From: JBGPYB01 sp041493035
GTDB taxonomy: Bacteria > Acidobacteriota > Vicinamibacteria > Fen-336
Reading direction: 5' to 3'
Assembly (NCBI GenBank): GCA_041493035.1
Contig: JBGPYB010000008.1
Location: forward strand, 1 to 57,601
Length of the DNA: 57,601 nt
The notes under the pieces were generated by a model, which saw only the letters and a program-made list of their open reading frames with translations, was not told the DNA's origin and ran no database searches. The translations under genes were made by a program, and so were the position numbers. This document shows positions 1-7,476 of this stretch, piece by piece; the first letter of the stretch is position 1, and every line of letters starts with the position of its first letter.

Positions 1-27
1 GCCTTCGCCCGCGAGGTATCTCGATGA
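1..27 (+). CDS. possible C-terminal end of an upstream gene (partial)
   Basis: The frame that ends in TGA at 25-27 is open to the window edge and would encode a tail of eight residues, AFAREVSR. The stop overlaps the galE start as ATGA, the same junction type seen at many gene pairs in this window. Nothing can be said about function, and the assignment rests only on the overlap pattern. Confidence 0.25.
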   Translation, partial: AFAREVSR

Positions 28-989
28 AGGTGATGGTGACGGGAGGCGCCGGCTACATCGGCGCCCACGTGGCGAGGGCCCTGGCCGAGCGCGGGCACGC
101 ACCGGTCGTGCTCGACGATCTTCGCGCGTCTACGGCGGAGCGGGCCCACGGCCTGCCGCTCGAGCGGGTACGCCTCGAGGACACGTCCACGCTGACCGCG
201 GCCTTCGAGCGCCATCGCCCCGAGGCGGTCGTTCACCTCGCAGGCTCGATCAGCGTCGGCGAATCGGTGCGCGACCCCGAGAAGTACTGGGTCAACAACC
301 TGGGGGCCGGCGCCAGCCTCCTCCTAGCCTGCGCGCGCATCGGCGTGAAGACATTCCTCTACTCGTCCACGGCCGCGGTGTACGGCAACGCGCTCGTCTC
401 GCCGATCCCCGAGGGAACGAGTCTCGCCCCAACGTCCCCTTACGGCGCGTCGAAGCTCGCCTTCGAACGTCTCCTCCACGGTGCCGCGCCCGTTCTCGGC
501 CTCCGCTCGGCGGCGCTCCGTTATTTCAACGCCGCGGGGGCGCGTCCCGAGTGGCGGGTCGGGGAAGAACACGATCCCGAAGAACACCTGATCCCGCGCG
601 CCATCGGAGCGGTTCTCGGGGGACGACCGGTGCAGGTCTATGGGACCGACTACCCGACACCCGACGGCACGTGCGTCCGCGACTACATCCACGTGACCGA
701 CCTCGCCGACGCTCACGTACGCGTCCTGGAAGCCGACGCTCTCCCGAGCGGATCGAGCTTCAACTGCGGCACCGGCAGGGGAAGCTCCGTCCTGCAGGTC
801 ATCCAGGCCATCGGCAGGCGCCTCGGCAAGGAGCCGGTCGTCGAGTACGGACCGAGGCGCCCGGGGGACCCCACCTCTCTCGTGGCCGACCCGTCGGCCC
901 TCTTCGCGGCCGTGAGCTGGCGCCCAGTCCACTCCTCCATCGAGGAGATCGTCGACTCCGCTGTCGGCTGGCATCTATCGCACGAGTGA
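24..989 (+). CDS. galE: UDP-glucose 4-epimerase (NAD-dependent epimerase)
   Basis: This 321-residue cytoplasmic enzyme should interconvert UDP-glucose and UDP-galactose, or a related UDP-sugar pair, for sugar catabolism and envelope glycan synthesis. The N-terminus has the Rossmann dinucleotide motif TGGAGYIG (residues 6-13). The active-site serine lies in SSTAAVYG near residue 115 and the YxxxK pair in YGASK near residue 140. Length is normal for the family, which is about 320-340 residues. The start ATG overlaps the stop of a cut-off upstream frame as ATGA, suggesting it is the last gene of a sugar operon extending to the left. It converges on the receptor gene with a 44-base gap. Exact substrate range cannot be read from sequence. 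Confidence 0.9.
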   Translation: MKVMVTGGAGYIGAHVARALAERGHAPVVLDDLRASTAERAHGLPLERVRLEDTSTLTAAFERHRPEAVVHLAGSISVGESVRDPEKYWVNNLGAGASLLLACARIGVKTFLYSSTAAVYGNALVSPIPEGTSLAPTSPYGASKLAFERLLHGAAPVLGLRSAALRYFNAAGARPEWRVGEEHDPEEHLIPRAIGAVLGGRPVQVYGTDYPTPDGTCVRDYIHVTDLADAHVRVLEADALPSGSSFNCGTGRGSSVLQVIQAIGRRLGKEPVVEYGPRRPGDPTSLVADPSALFAAVSWRPVHSSIEEIVDSAVGWHLSHE

Positions 990-1033
990 GGTCGTCGACC
1001 CGAGGCCGGGCCATCGCGCCGTTCGGCCGGGGG

Positions 1034-3214
1034 CTAGAACCGGGCATTTGCCTGAAGCACCACCGACCGTTTCGCGATGTCGCCGAACACGTGGTACTGC
1101 ACATCCTCATCGAGGAGGTTCGTGCCCTTGAGCATGAGGGTGAGGCGGGGCCCCGCGAGGCGCATGCCGATGCTCGCGCCGAGGAGAGTGTGGGCGGGGG
1201 TGGGACCCCAGTACGGGGGGCCGAGCACGTCTGCCCAGAAGGCCTTGTTCATGTAGTTCAGGGTGATGCCGCCCAGAAGGCGGCCGCGGTCGAGTGTGAG
1301 TCCCAGGTTGAAGCGGTCGTGGGAAGGGACGTTCAGTGCGCCCACCGGGTACCGCGGAGTCCCCGGCTCGGAGGCCAGAGGCTCGGGATCATCCTGCCAG
1401 GAGTAATTGGCAAAGGCCGCGACCCCGCCCGGTAGGCGATGCGACAGGCTCAACTCGAGGCCCCGGTTGCGCACGGGGCCGAGGTTCGTGCTCACGAGCT
1501 CCGACGGGAAGATCACGCCATTCCGCGCGAGCACGTCGAGGAAGAACGGAGGCAGGGGCCAACGCGGCGGGGGGTTGGCGGACGTGTAAGGCCGGCCCGG
1601 GACGTTGGAAATCGAGTCATGAAGGTCGCCCAGGTAGACGGCCCCGCTCGCGGTCGTCCGGCCGAACACGCCCGTGTAGCCGATCTCCCACGTGGTCAGC
1701 GATTCCGCTTTCAGGTTGGGGTCACCGTGGGCGTGCACAATGATGCGGAAGAACTGATCCCCGAGGTGGGGATCGAGCGCGCCTAGGGGAAAGACGCCCC
1801 CAACCACTAAGAGGTCGAAGTAGTCGTCGGTCGCTGAGGGCGCGCGGAAGGAGCGGCCGAAGGAGGCACGCACCGACTGCGAGGCCGTGGGCTTGAAGAG
1901 CAGCGCGAGGCGTGGGGAGAAGATGACGCTCTTCACCGAGCTGAACTTGTCGAGGCGCAGGGCTGCGTCCACGTGGAATTGGCCGAAGCGAAGATCGGCG
2001 TGGGCATGGCCGCCCAGCTCGTTCCGATCCTCGGCCTTGGGTGCCGTCGAGATGGTGTCGAAGTTCTCGCGTACGTAGTCGGCCCCCAGCGAAACGAGAT
2101 GGCGGTTGGCAATCGTCCACGTCTTGGCGCCGTCCAGATCGAGGGTCTGGGTCCTGAAGTCGAGGCGCACGGGATCTCCGTGGGCATCGACGCTCAGCAA
2201 GTTGGGGTTGTTCGCCCCGTTCAAGAAATTGCCGAAGGCACGGACGCGCAGCCCCTGCGCCTCGTAGCGCCCCTGGAGAAAGCTGAGGCGCGTGTCGTTG
2301 ACGAAGAACGGACCGATCGGTGTGTGCGCGAGACCGCTCGCCTGATTGAACCCGCCCTCGTAAATAAGTCGTCCTCCCGCCTCGAGCTCCTGGTCCACGC
2401 GCACGCTCACGCGGGGCTGCTGCGTGCCGTGGCTCTGGAACGCCGGGTAGGGGGCGCCCCCCGTGGCCTCGGTCGCGTCGAGGGGATGATGGCCAGTTGG
2501 CACCGATCCCGCTGGCCGCGGCCAGGCGTCGGAGTCCAGGTAGCCGGCGTTGACGCGGAGCGCCCATTTCTCGCCGAAGGTGCGTGCGTGATTGACGCCC
2601 ATGCTCCACGTCGTGCCCGCGCCGGATCCGGCCAACTGGCCGGCATCGCGGCCGAAGAGACCGCCGCTGAGATGGAGCCGGGTGCCGAGGTCCTCACGCG
2701 GGGGCCAGCTCAGCACGTTGACTACACCCGTCAGGGCATTGGCGCCCCAGACGGCCGAGGCCGGCCCCTGCACGACCTCGACCTGCTTCGCGTCCTCGAG
2801 GTCCAGGGGGGCAAGCTGCCAGAGGGTGACCCCAACGAAGTCGAGGGCGAAGGGCCGGCCGTCGACGAGGGTGAGTTGGTTGCGCGCCGCGACGCCCGTG
2901 GCCAGCCGGCTCGTCACGTAGAAATCGCCCGGCGCCGTGGCGATCACGTTGAGGCCGGGCATCGTCCGCAGGACGCCGGCGTAGTCGGTCGCCGGTAGTC
3001 TCGCGATCTGCTCTGCGGTGACGACACTTATCGCCGCCGGCGCGTCCACGAGGCTCGTGTCGCAGCGGCAGGTGCTCACGACGACGACTTCGTCGCGCGT
3101 CACGGTCTGGGGTTCCGTCTTCTTCTCGGCGTCCGCATCGTGCGGCCAGGACGGCCGCGGGACGAGAGCCAGGAAGGCCACGGCGGCGAGAGCGGCGGTT
3201 CGGGGCTTCGTCAC
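1034..3214 (-). CDS. TonB-dependent outer-membrane receptor
   Basis: This 726-residue protein is a TonB-dependent beta-barrel receptor for active uptake across the outer membrane; the ligand is unknown. It has a signal peptide (residues 1-24), a TonB-box-like DEVVVVS near residue 41, and a plug domain at about 50-165 with the usual VEVVQGPASAVWGANA segment. The rest is barrel and ends in Phe, the typical outer-membrane C-terminus. Two cysteines (CRC) lie just after the TonB box, which is unusual. The GTG start overlaps the stop of the kinase gene as GTGA, so it is probably translated from the kinase transcript. That makes it an output or partner of the kinase. A second receptor tail survives as a fossil at 7408-7475. 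Confidence 0.9.
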   Translation of the reverse strand: MTKPRTAALAAVAFLALVPRPSWPHDADAEKKTEPQTVTRDEVVVVSTCRCDTSLVDAPAAISVVTAEQIARLPATDYAGVLRTMPGLNVIATAPGDFYVTSRLATGVAARNQLTLVDGRPFALDFVGVTLWQLAPLDLEDAKQVEVVQGPASAVWGANALTGVVNVLSWPPREDLGTRLHLSGGLFGRDAGQLAGSGAGTTWSMGVNHARTFGEKWALRVNAGYLDSDAWPRPAGSVPTGHHPLDATEATGGAPYPAFQSHGTQQPRVSVRVDQELEAGGRLIYEGGFNQASGLAHTPIGPFFVNDTRLSFLQGRYEAQGLRVRAFGNFLNGANNPNLLSVDAHGDPVRLDFRTQTLDLDGAKTWTIANRHLVSLGADYVRENFDTISTAPKAEDRNELGGHAHADLRFGQFHVDAALRLDKFSSVKSVIFSPRLALLFKPTASQSVRASFGRSFRAPSATDDYFDLLVVGGVFPLGALDPHLGDQFFRIIVHAHGDPNLKAESLTTWEIGYTGVFGRTTASGAVYLGDLHDSISNVPGRPYTSANPPPRWPLPPFFLDVLARNGVIFPSELVSTNLGPVRNRGLELSLSHRLPGGVAAFANYSWQDDPEPLASEPGTPRYPVGALNVPSHDRFNLGLTLDRGRLLGGITLNYMNKAFWADVLGPPYWGPTPAHTLLGASIGMRLAGPRLTLMLKGTNLLDEDVQYHVFGDIAKRSVVLQANARF

Positions 3215-6102
3215 CTGCCGCTCAATGCGCTCGCCCAGTTGGTGACGAGCGTGAGCGGGGCCTCCGGCTTCAGTGAGTTAATGAGAAAGCGATTGCCGTC
3301 GGCCGTCACGGCGTACTGGAAGAGCACGAGGCTGGGGGCGACGATGCGCGTCTGGAAAAGCGGGCGCGGGGTGCCCGGAGTCAGCCGGTCGCCGTGCACT
3401 TCGATCTCGGCCTCCATCAGCTTGCGATCCGGCGCCATGAAGAACAAGCGCTTGCCATCGCGGCTCCAGCGAGGTTGCGAGCTACCATCCCCGGAGATCG
3501 GAACCTGTGGCCCCGGGCCAGGAAACGGCAGTACGCAAAGGCAGAAGCCCTGGCGCGAGAACGCGATGCCGGCCAGCCACCTCCCGTCCGGTGAAAACTG
3601 GAACTCAGCCCCCGGAAGAAGGTCCTCCGACGTGCGTTGCACGAAGTCGAAGACGGCCAGACGGGACAGCCCTCTATCGAGCCTCATGTACAAGAGCCCG
3701 CGCCCGTTGGGGAGGTAGTTGTTGGGCATCATCTTCGGGCCCTCGATGAGCACCTGTGCCTCTCCGGAGCGGTCCGCCGAAATCTGGGCGAGGGCGTATC
3801 GGGGCCCAGTACCGGACCTGTAGGCGACCCTGGATCCGTCGGGAGACCAGATTGGGACCATCTCCTGCCCCTCTGCCGTGAGCGGAGTGGAAATGCCGCG
3901 CCTCAGGTCCAGGATACGGATGGTGGTTCGGCCGTTGTGCCCGTCGTCGGAGGTGGCGGCGAGGAAGCGTCCGTCCGGCGAAAGCTCTGGGTCGCTCAGG
4001 CCTGACTGGGGAATGCTGCCGACCTGTCTGCCACTACGGTCGAACCAGACCAACTCCGACGCGGCATCCGATAGGGATTGAAAGATCGCGACGCCGCTCT
4101 CCGACAGGGAGAGGTTGGCTTGACCGAGGGCCTCGTGCTTCTCCAACTCCCGGTTGAACACGGTGACGGCGGAGCCGGCCAGTTCCAAGCGCGCGGGATC
4201 GAACGGCTGAGCCATGAGACTGCCATCTTGGAGATACAGAAGGTGGCCGGAGGCGAAGAAGACGCTGCCGGAAAGATCCGAGGAGATGAGCTTCGGCTCA
4301 CCCGCGTCAAGGGAGCCCACGTAGATTCCGTTCGGACGCGGGCCCCCGGGCGTGCCCCAGTCCTGGAAGTAGAGGAAATGCCTACCGTCAGGCAGGAAGG
4401 ATGGCCAGCGATGCGCCTTGCCGGTCTCCGGATCGACGCTCGTGACCGGTTTCGGGGCTCCGCCCTTGTCCGAGACGCTGAGGAGCGGACCGGCGACGTT
4501 GCCGAACACGATCGTGCCTGTTCGGTTCCAGCTTCCACCGTGGCCAATGGGTGCGTCGCACAGAACCTGGACAGCGCCGCTGCTCGTGTCCACGACCTTG
4601 AGCCTCCCGTCGGCGAAGAAGCCGAGCCGGCGAGAGTCCGGCGCCCAGAAGGGCGACTCGCTGTTGATCGTCTCTTTGATCTCTTGCGCCACGCGGGCAT
4701 CGAGCGCTCGAATCCAGAGGCTGCTCTGGCCATCCGGACCGACGCCGACGAATGCGAGACGAGTCCCGTCGGGGGACAGTGCATAGTTGAACGGCGCGAA
4801 CGACACGCCTGTCGGGGGCAGGACCGACGTCCGGTGCGTCGGCCCCATCTCGGGAGGATTTGCCCGGCCCACCAACAGCCCCGCCAGCAGAGCGATCGAA
4901 CCGACCGCGAACACCAGGGCCGCGACGAAGGGAGCACGCCACCGCCGTTCCGCCGGCGCCGCCGAATCAGGCGCCGAGCCCGAGTTCTCACTCAGCGCCT
5001 CGAGGGCGAAGGCGATGTCCCGGGCGGACTGGAAGCGCTCCGCGGGCTCCTTCTCGAGACACCGCCGCACGATGCGGTCGAGCGATGCCGGGAGCGAGCG
5101 ATCTCCCGTCTCGATCGGCGGGGGGTCCTTGTGGAGAATGGCGCTCAACGTGTCGGCCGGCGTGGCCCCAACGAAGGGGCGCCGCCCGCCGAGCATCTCG
5201 TAGAGGACGGCTCCCAGCGAGAACACGTCGCTGCGGGTATCCACGGCCTGTTGCCGCGCCTGCTCGGGCGACATGTAGGCGATCGTCCCGAGAAGCGTCC
5301 CTGCGGCAGTGAGGCGCTCCCCCACCGTGCGGGTCTCAGTCTCGAGGCCGATCGCAGGCTCTGTCAACTGGGCCAGGCCGAAATCGAGGATCTTGGCCCG
5401 CCCGTCCTCGGTCAGGAACACGTTGGCGGGCTTGAGATCCCGGTGAACGATTCCCTTCTCGTGGGCGGCCGAGAGGCCGCGGGCCAACTGCACCGCGATC
5501 TCCACGGCCTTTCGGGTCGGAAGCGGACCTACCGAGAGACGATCCCGCAGCGTCCTGCCGCTCAACAGCTCGGTGACGAGGTACGGCGCGCCTTCGTGGG
5601 TTCCCACGTCGTGGACCGTCAGGACGTTCGGGTGATTCAAAGCGCCGGCGGCCTTCGCCTCCCGTTCGAAGCGCTGCACGCGATCGTGAGGCGGCAGATC
5701 GCCCGGGAGAACCTTGACCGCCACCTCACGCTCGAGCCGCCCGTCGCGCGCCCGGTAGACCTCGCCCATCCCACCGGCGTCGATCGGCGCGACGATCTCG
5801 TACGAGCCGAGACGCATCCCCGCGCGGAGCCTCAGCCCTGGTGTCCCGGACCCGACCGGCGCTCCCCCAAGCCGTCGGGCCTCCACCTCGACCGCTGGCC
5901 CCTCGATGAAACCCGCTGCCTGACCCTCGTAGCCGAGAAGCGACTCCACCTCGCGGAGCAACGCGTCGTCGCCCGCGCACTCTGAGGCGAGGAAGGCCTT
6001 CCGGTCGTCTTCCTTCCGTTCGACGGCCGCGTGGTAGACCTGCTCGACCCTCTGGAAGCGCTCAGTTCCCGTGGCCCCTCCTCCGACGGCGGACCCCGAC
6101 AC
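3211..6102 (-). CDS. Ser/Thr protein kinase with C-terminal TolB/WD40-like propeller
   Basis: This 963-residue protein is a transmembrane sensor kinase. An N-terminal region typical of ECF-linked kinases (residues 1-95) precedes a Hanks-type kinase domain at about 104-370. The domain shows a glycine loop (DAGGMGEVY), catalytic HRDLKPAN, DFG and an SPEQ activation segment. One membrane helix lies near 393-415. The remaining 540 residues form a periplasmic beta-propeller with repeated SPDG-type motifs. It should phosphorylate cytosolic targets in response to a signal sensed outside. Start is GTG. A TAGAAT hexamer lies 47 bases upstream. The downstream receptor is coupled by GTGA, and an ECF sigma gene lies close by, a pairing common in Acidobacteriota. 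Confidence 0.92.
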   Translation of the reverse strand: MSGSAVGGGATGTERFQRVEQVYHAAVERKEDDRKAFLASECAGDDALLREVESLLGYEGQAAGFIEGPAVEVEARRLGGAPVGSGTPGLRLRAGMRLGSYEIVAPIDAGGMGEVYRARDGRLEREVAVKVLPGDLPPHDRVQRFEREAKAAGALNHPNVLTVHDVGTHEGAPYLVTELLSGRTLRDRLSVGPLPTRKAVEIAVQLARGLSAAHEKGIVHRDLKPANVFLTEDGRAKILDFGLAQLTEPAIGLETETRTVGERLTAAGTLLGTIAYMSPEQARQQAVDTRSDVFSLGAVLYEMLGGRRPFVGATPADTLSAILHKDPPPIETGDRSLPASLDRIVRRCLEKEPAERFQSARDIAFALEALSENSGSAPDSAAPAERRWRAPFVAALVFAVGSIALLAGLLVGRANPPEMGPTHRTSVLPPTGVSFAPFNYALSPDGTRLAFVGVGPDGQSSLWIRALDARVAQEIKETINSESPFWAPDSRRLGFFADGRLKVVDTSSGAVQVLCDAPIGHGGSWNRTGTIVFGNVAGPLLSVSDKGGAPKPVTSVDPETGKAHRWPSFLPDGRHFLYFQDWGTPGGPRPNGIYVGSLDAGEPKLISSDLSGSVFFASGHLLYLQDGSLMAQPFDPARLELAGSAVTVFNRELEKHEALGQANLSLSESGVAIFQSLSDAASELVWFDRSGRQVGSIPQSGLSDPELSPDGRFLAATSDDGHNGRTTIRILDLRRGISTPLTAEGQEMVPIWSPDGSRVAYRSGTGPRYALAQISADRSGEAQVLIEGPKMMPNNYLPNGRGLLYMRLDRGLSRLAVFDFVQRTSEDLLPGAEFQFSPDGRWLAGIAFSRQGFCLCVLPFPGPGPQVPISGDGSSQPRWSRDGKRLFFMAPDRKLMEAEIEVHGDRLTPGTPRPLFQTRIVAPSLVLFQYAVTADGNRFLINSLKPEAPLTLVTNWASALSGR

Positions 6103-6148
6103 CGATCCCTCGGAACGTCATCGACTCTGGCCCTGAACCGAAGGCCAC

Positions 6149-6154
6149 ATTCTA
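6149..6154 (-). promoter_or_regulatory. putative -10 element TAGAAT of the kinase gene
   Basis: TAGAAT reads toward the kinase gene in a divergent intergenic region. It is one of eight TAGA(A/G)T sites in the window in the same setting. No convincing -35 box was found. Confidence 0.45.
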
Positions 6155-6294
6155 GCACTCGGCTCCGGTATTGATTTTTTCTAGCGCTTTGTTGTCGTTC
6201 GCGACCTCCTTTCGCGCATCACAAGGTGCGGGAAGGCCCTTCGGCACTCCAGCCCGGCCGGCTTCCGCGACAGTCAAGAACAGGGAGATCGACT

Positions 6295-6759
6295 ATGCGA
6301 TTGAATGGCAGCCTCAAACTGGCCACCTCGGTGGCTGCGGGCCTCCTGTTGTTCGGGGCCATCGCCCACACGCCGACCGTGAGCGCAAACGGCACGGAAC
6401 CGCTCACATGCTCGAACCGGACTCTCAAGGGCGACTACGGTTCTGCGATCGACGGCACGCTCTTCTTCGGTGGTCCGGCCACCGCCCTGCTTCGTGGCGT
6501 CGTCATGACCCGTTACGACGGCCGCGGGAGCTTCAGCCAGGTGGACTTCGCCACGATCGATGGGGCCCCGCTCTCGAGCGATTGGCGACCCGGCACCGGT
6601 ACGTACCAAATCAATCCGGACTGCACGGGCACGGCGGTGATCAGCACCGGTGACGGCAACGACCTGCACCTGCGTCTGGTCGTCGTCGATGGCGGCCGGC
6701 AGGTGATCTCGGTCGTCGAAGGCCATGCGACCGGCAGCTGGGGAGTCAGGGTCCGCTAG
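6295..6759 (+). CDS. small exported protein of unknown function
   Basis: This 154-residue protein has a clear signal peptide (residues 1-32, ending near VSA-N). The mature part is a small beta-rich domain beginning CSNRTLKGDYG and containing NPDCTGT, so two cysteines may form a disulfide. Small secreted proteins with this opening are common in Acidobacteriota and cyanobacteria, but I know of no assigned function. The ATG at 6295 is chosen over in-frame start codons further upstream because the signal peptide begins there and a GGGAG lies just before it. It sits divergent from the kinase and convergent with the sigma factor. A strong hairpin closes the gene. Confidence 0.75.
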   Translation: MRLNGSLKLATSVAAGLLLFGAIAHTPTVSANGTEPLTCSNRTLKGDYGSAIDGTLFFGGPATALLRGVVMTRYDGRGSFSQVDFATIDGAPLSSDWRPGTGTYQINPDCTGTAVISTGDGNDLHLRLVVVDGGRQVISVVEGHATGSWGVRVR

Positions 6760-6776
6760 CTTCCGCTGTCGTGGCG

Positions 6777-6805
6777 GCCCGGCGCGAGTGAAGCTCGCGC
6801 CGGGC
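6777..6805. terminator. perfect 12-bp hairpin between convergent genes
   Basis: A stem of 12 G/C-rich pairs (GCCCGGCGCGAG and its complement) encloses a five-base loop. It lies 18 bases after the small exported gene and 18 bases before the stop of the convergent sigma gene. There is no long U tract on either side, so it may act as a bidirectional terminator or RNA-stabilising stem. Confidence 0.6.
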
Positions 6806-6822
6806 TTCGGTTGTCGGTTGCC

Positions 6823-7404
6823 TCAATTCCCGTCGACCTTGTTCCGCCGGCTCATCCACTGCAGCAGCCAGACCTTCGAGAGCTTCCAATCACGCTGCAC
6901 GGTCTGCGGCGAGACCTTCAGCACCTCCGCCGTTTCCTCCGTGCTCAGCCCTCCGAAGAAGCGGAGCTCGACCACGCGACCCTTGCGGGGGTCCGCCGCG
7001 GCCAGGGCTTGGAGCGCCTCGTCCAGCTCCATCAGGTCCCAATCCAGCTCCCCGCACACCAGGGCTTCGTCGAACGTCACCTGGCGTCGTCCCCCGCCGC
7101 GCTTGCCGTACGCGCGCGAGCGCGCGTGATCGACGAGGATCTGCCGCATCAAGCGCGCCGAGAGCGCGAAGAAGTGCGCGCGGCTTTGCCAGTCGACCGG
7201 CTTCGATGCGACGAGGCGCAGATAGGCCTCGTGGATCAGGTCGTTGGTCTCGAGACTGTGACCTCGACGCTCCCGAGCCATGTACCTTCGCGCGCGCCGT
7301 CGCAGGTCCGCGTAGACGAGAGGCACGAGCCTCTCCAGCGCGGCCGCCTCCCCCTGGCTCCAGGCCTGCAGAAGCCGGGTCACTTCTCCCGGCACGGACC
7401 CCAT
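6823..7404 (-). CDS. ECF-type RNA polymerase sigma factor
   Basis: This 193-residue protein belongs to the ECF-like sigma family often found beside Ser/Thr kinases in Acidobacteriota and Planctomycetes. Region 2 is at about 10-85, with the LRRRARRYMARER segment and the DLIHEAYLRL core-binding motif. Region 4 is at about 130-185, ending in a helix-turn-helix (LSTEETAEVLKVSPQTVQRDW). It should direct RNA polymerase to a small regulon. No anti-sigma factor is adjacent; control probably involves phosphorylation by the nearby propeller kinase, which is inference from family context. The 5' side abuts a receptor-gene fossil, so its original promoter region may have been rearranged. Confidence 0.88.
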   Translation of the reverse strand: MGSVPGEVTRLLQAWSQGEAAALERLVPLVYADLRRRARRYMARERRGHSLETNDLIHEAYLRLVASKPVDWQSRAHFFALSARLMRQILVDHARSRAYGKRGGGRRQVTFDEALVCGELDWDLMELDEALQALAAADPRKGRVVELRFFGGLSTEETAEVLKVSPQTVQRDWKLSKVWLLQWMSRRNKVDGN

Positions 7405-7407
7405 GCC

Positions 7408-7475
7408 CTAGAGCGCGCCGTCGACTGAGGGGCCACCGACTCCCTCGCGACGTCGCCGAAGACGTGGTACTGCAC
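7408..7475 (-). pseudogene. fossil of the 3' end of a TonB-dependent receptor gene
   Basis: Read on the minus strand, this encodes VQYHVFGDVARESV and then a tail matching the end of the receptor at 1034-3214, which has VQYHVFGDIAKRSV at the same distance from its stop. The terminal Phe-stop (TTCTAG in the receptor) appears here as TCTAG, consistent with loss of one base. It starts two bases past the TPR-gene stop and ends three bases before the sigma start. It is a 22-codon remnant of a second receptor gene, left by deletion or recombination. It is too short to function. Confidence 0.65.
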
Positions 7476-7476
7476 G

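Noticed and set aside
4078..5985. 635-codon plus-strand frame opposite the kinase gene
   Set aside because: The opposite strand carries all kinase motifs and propeller repeats; the plus frame shows no recognisable domain.
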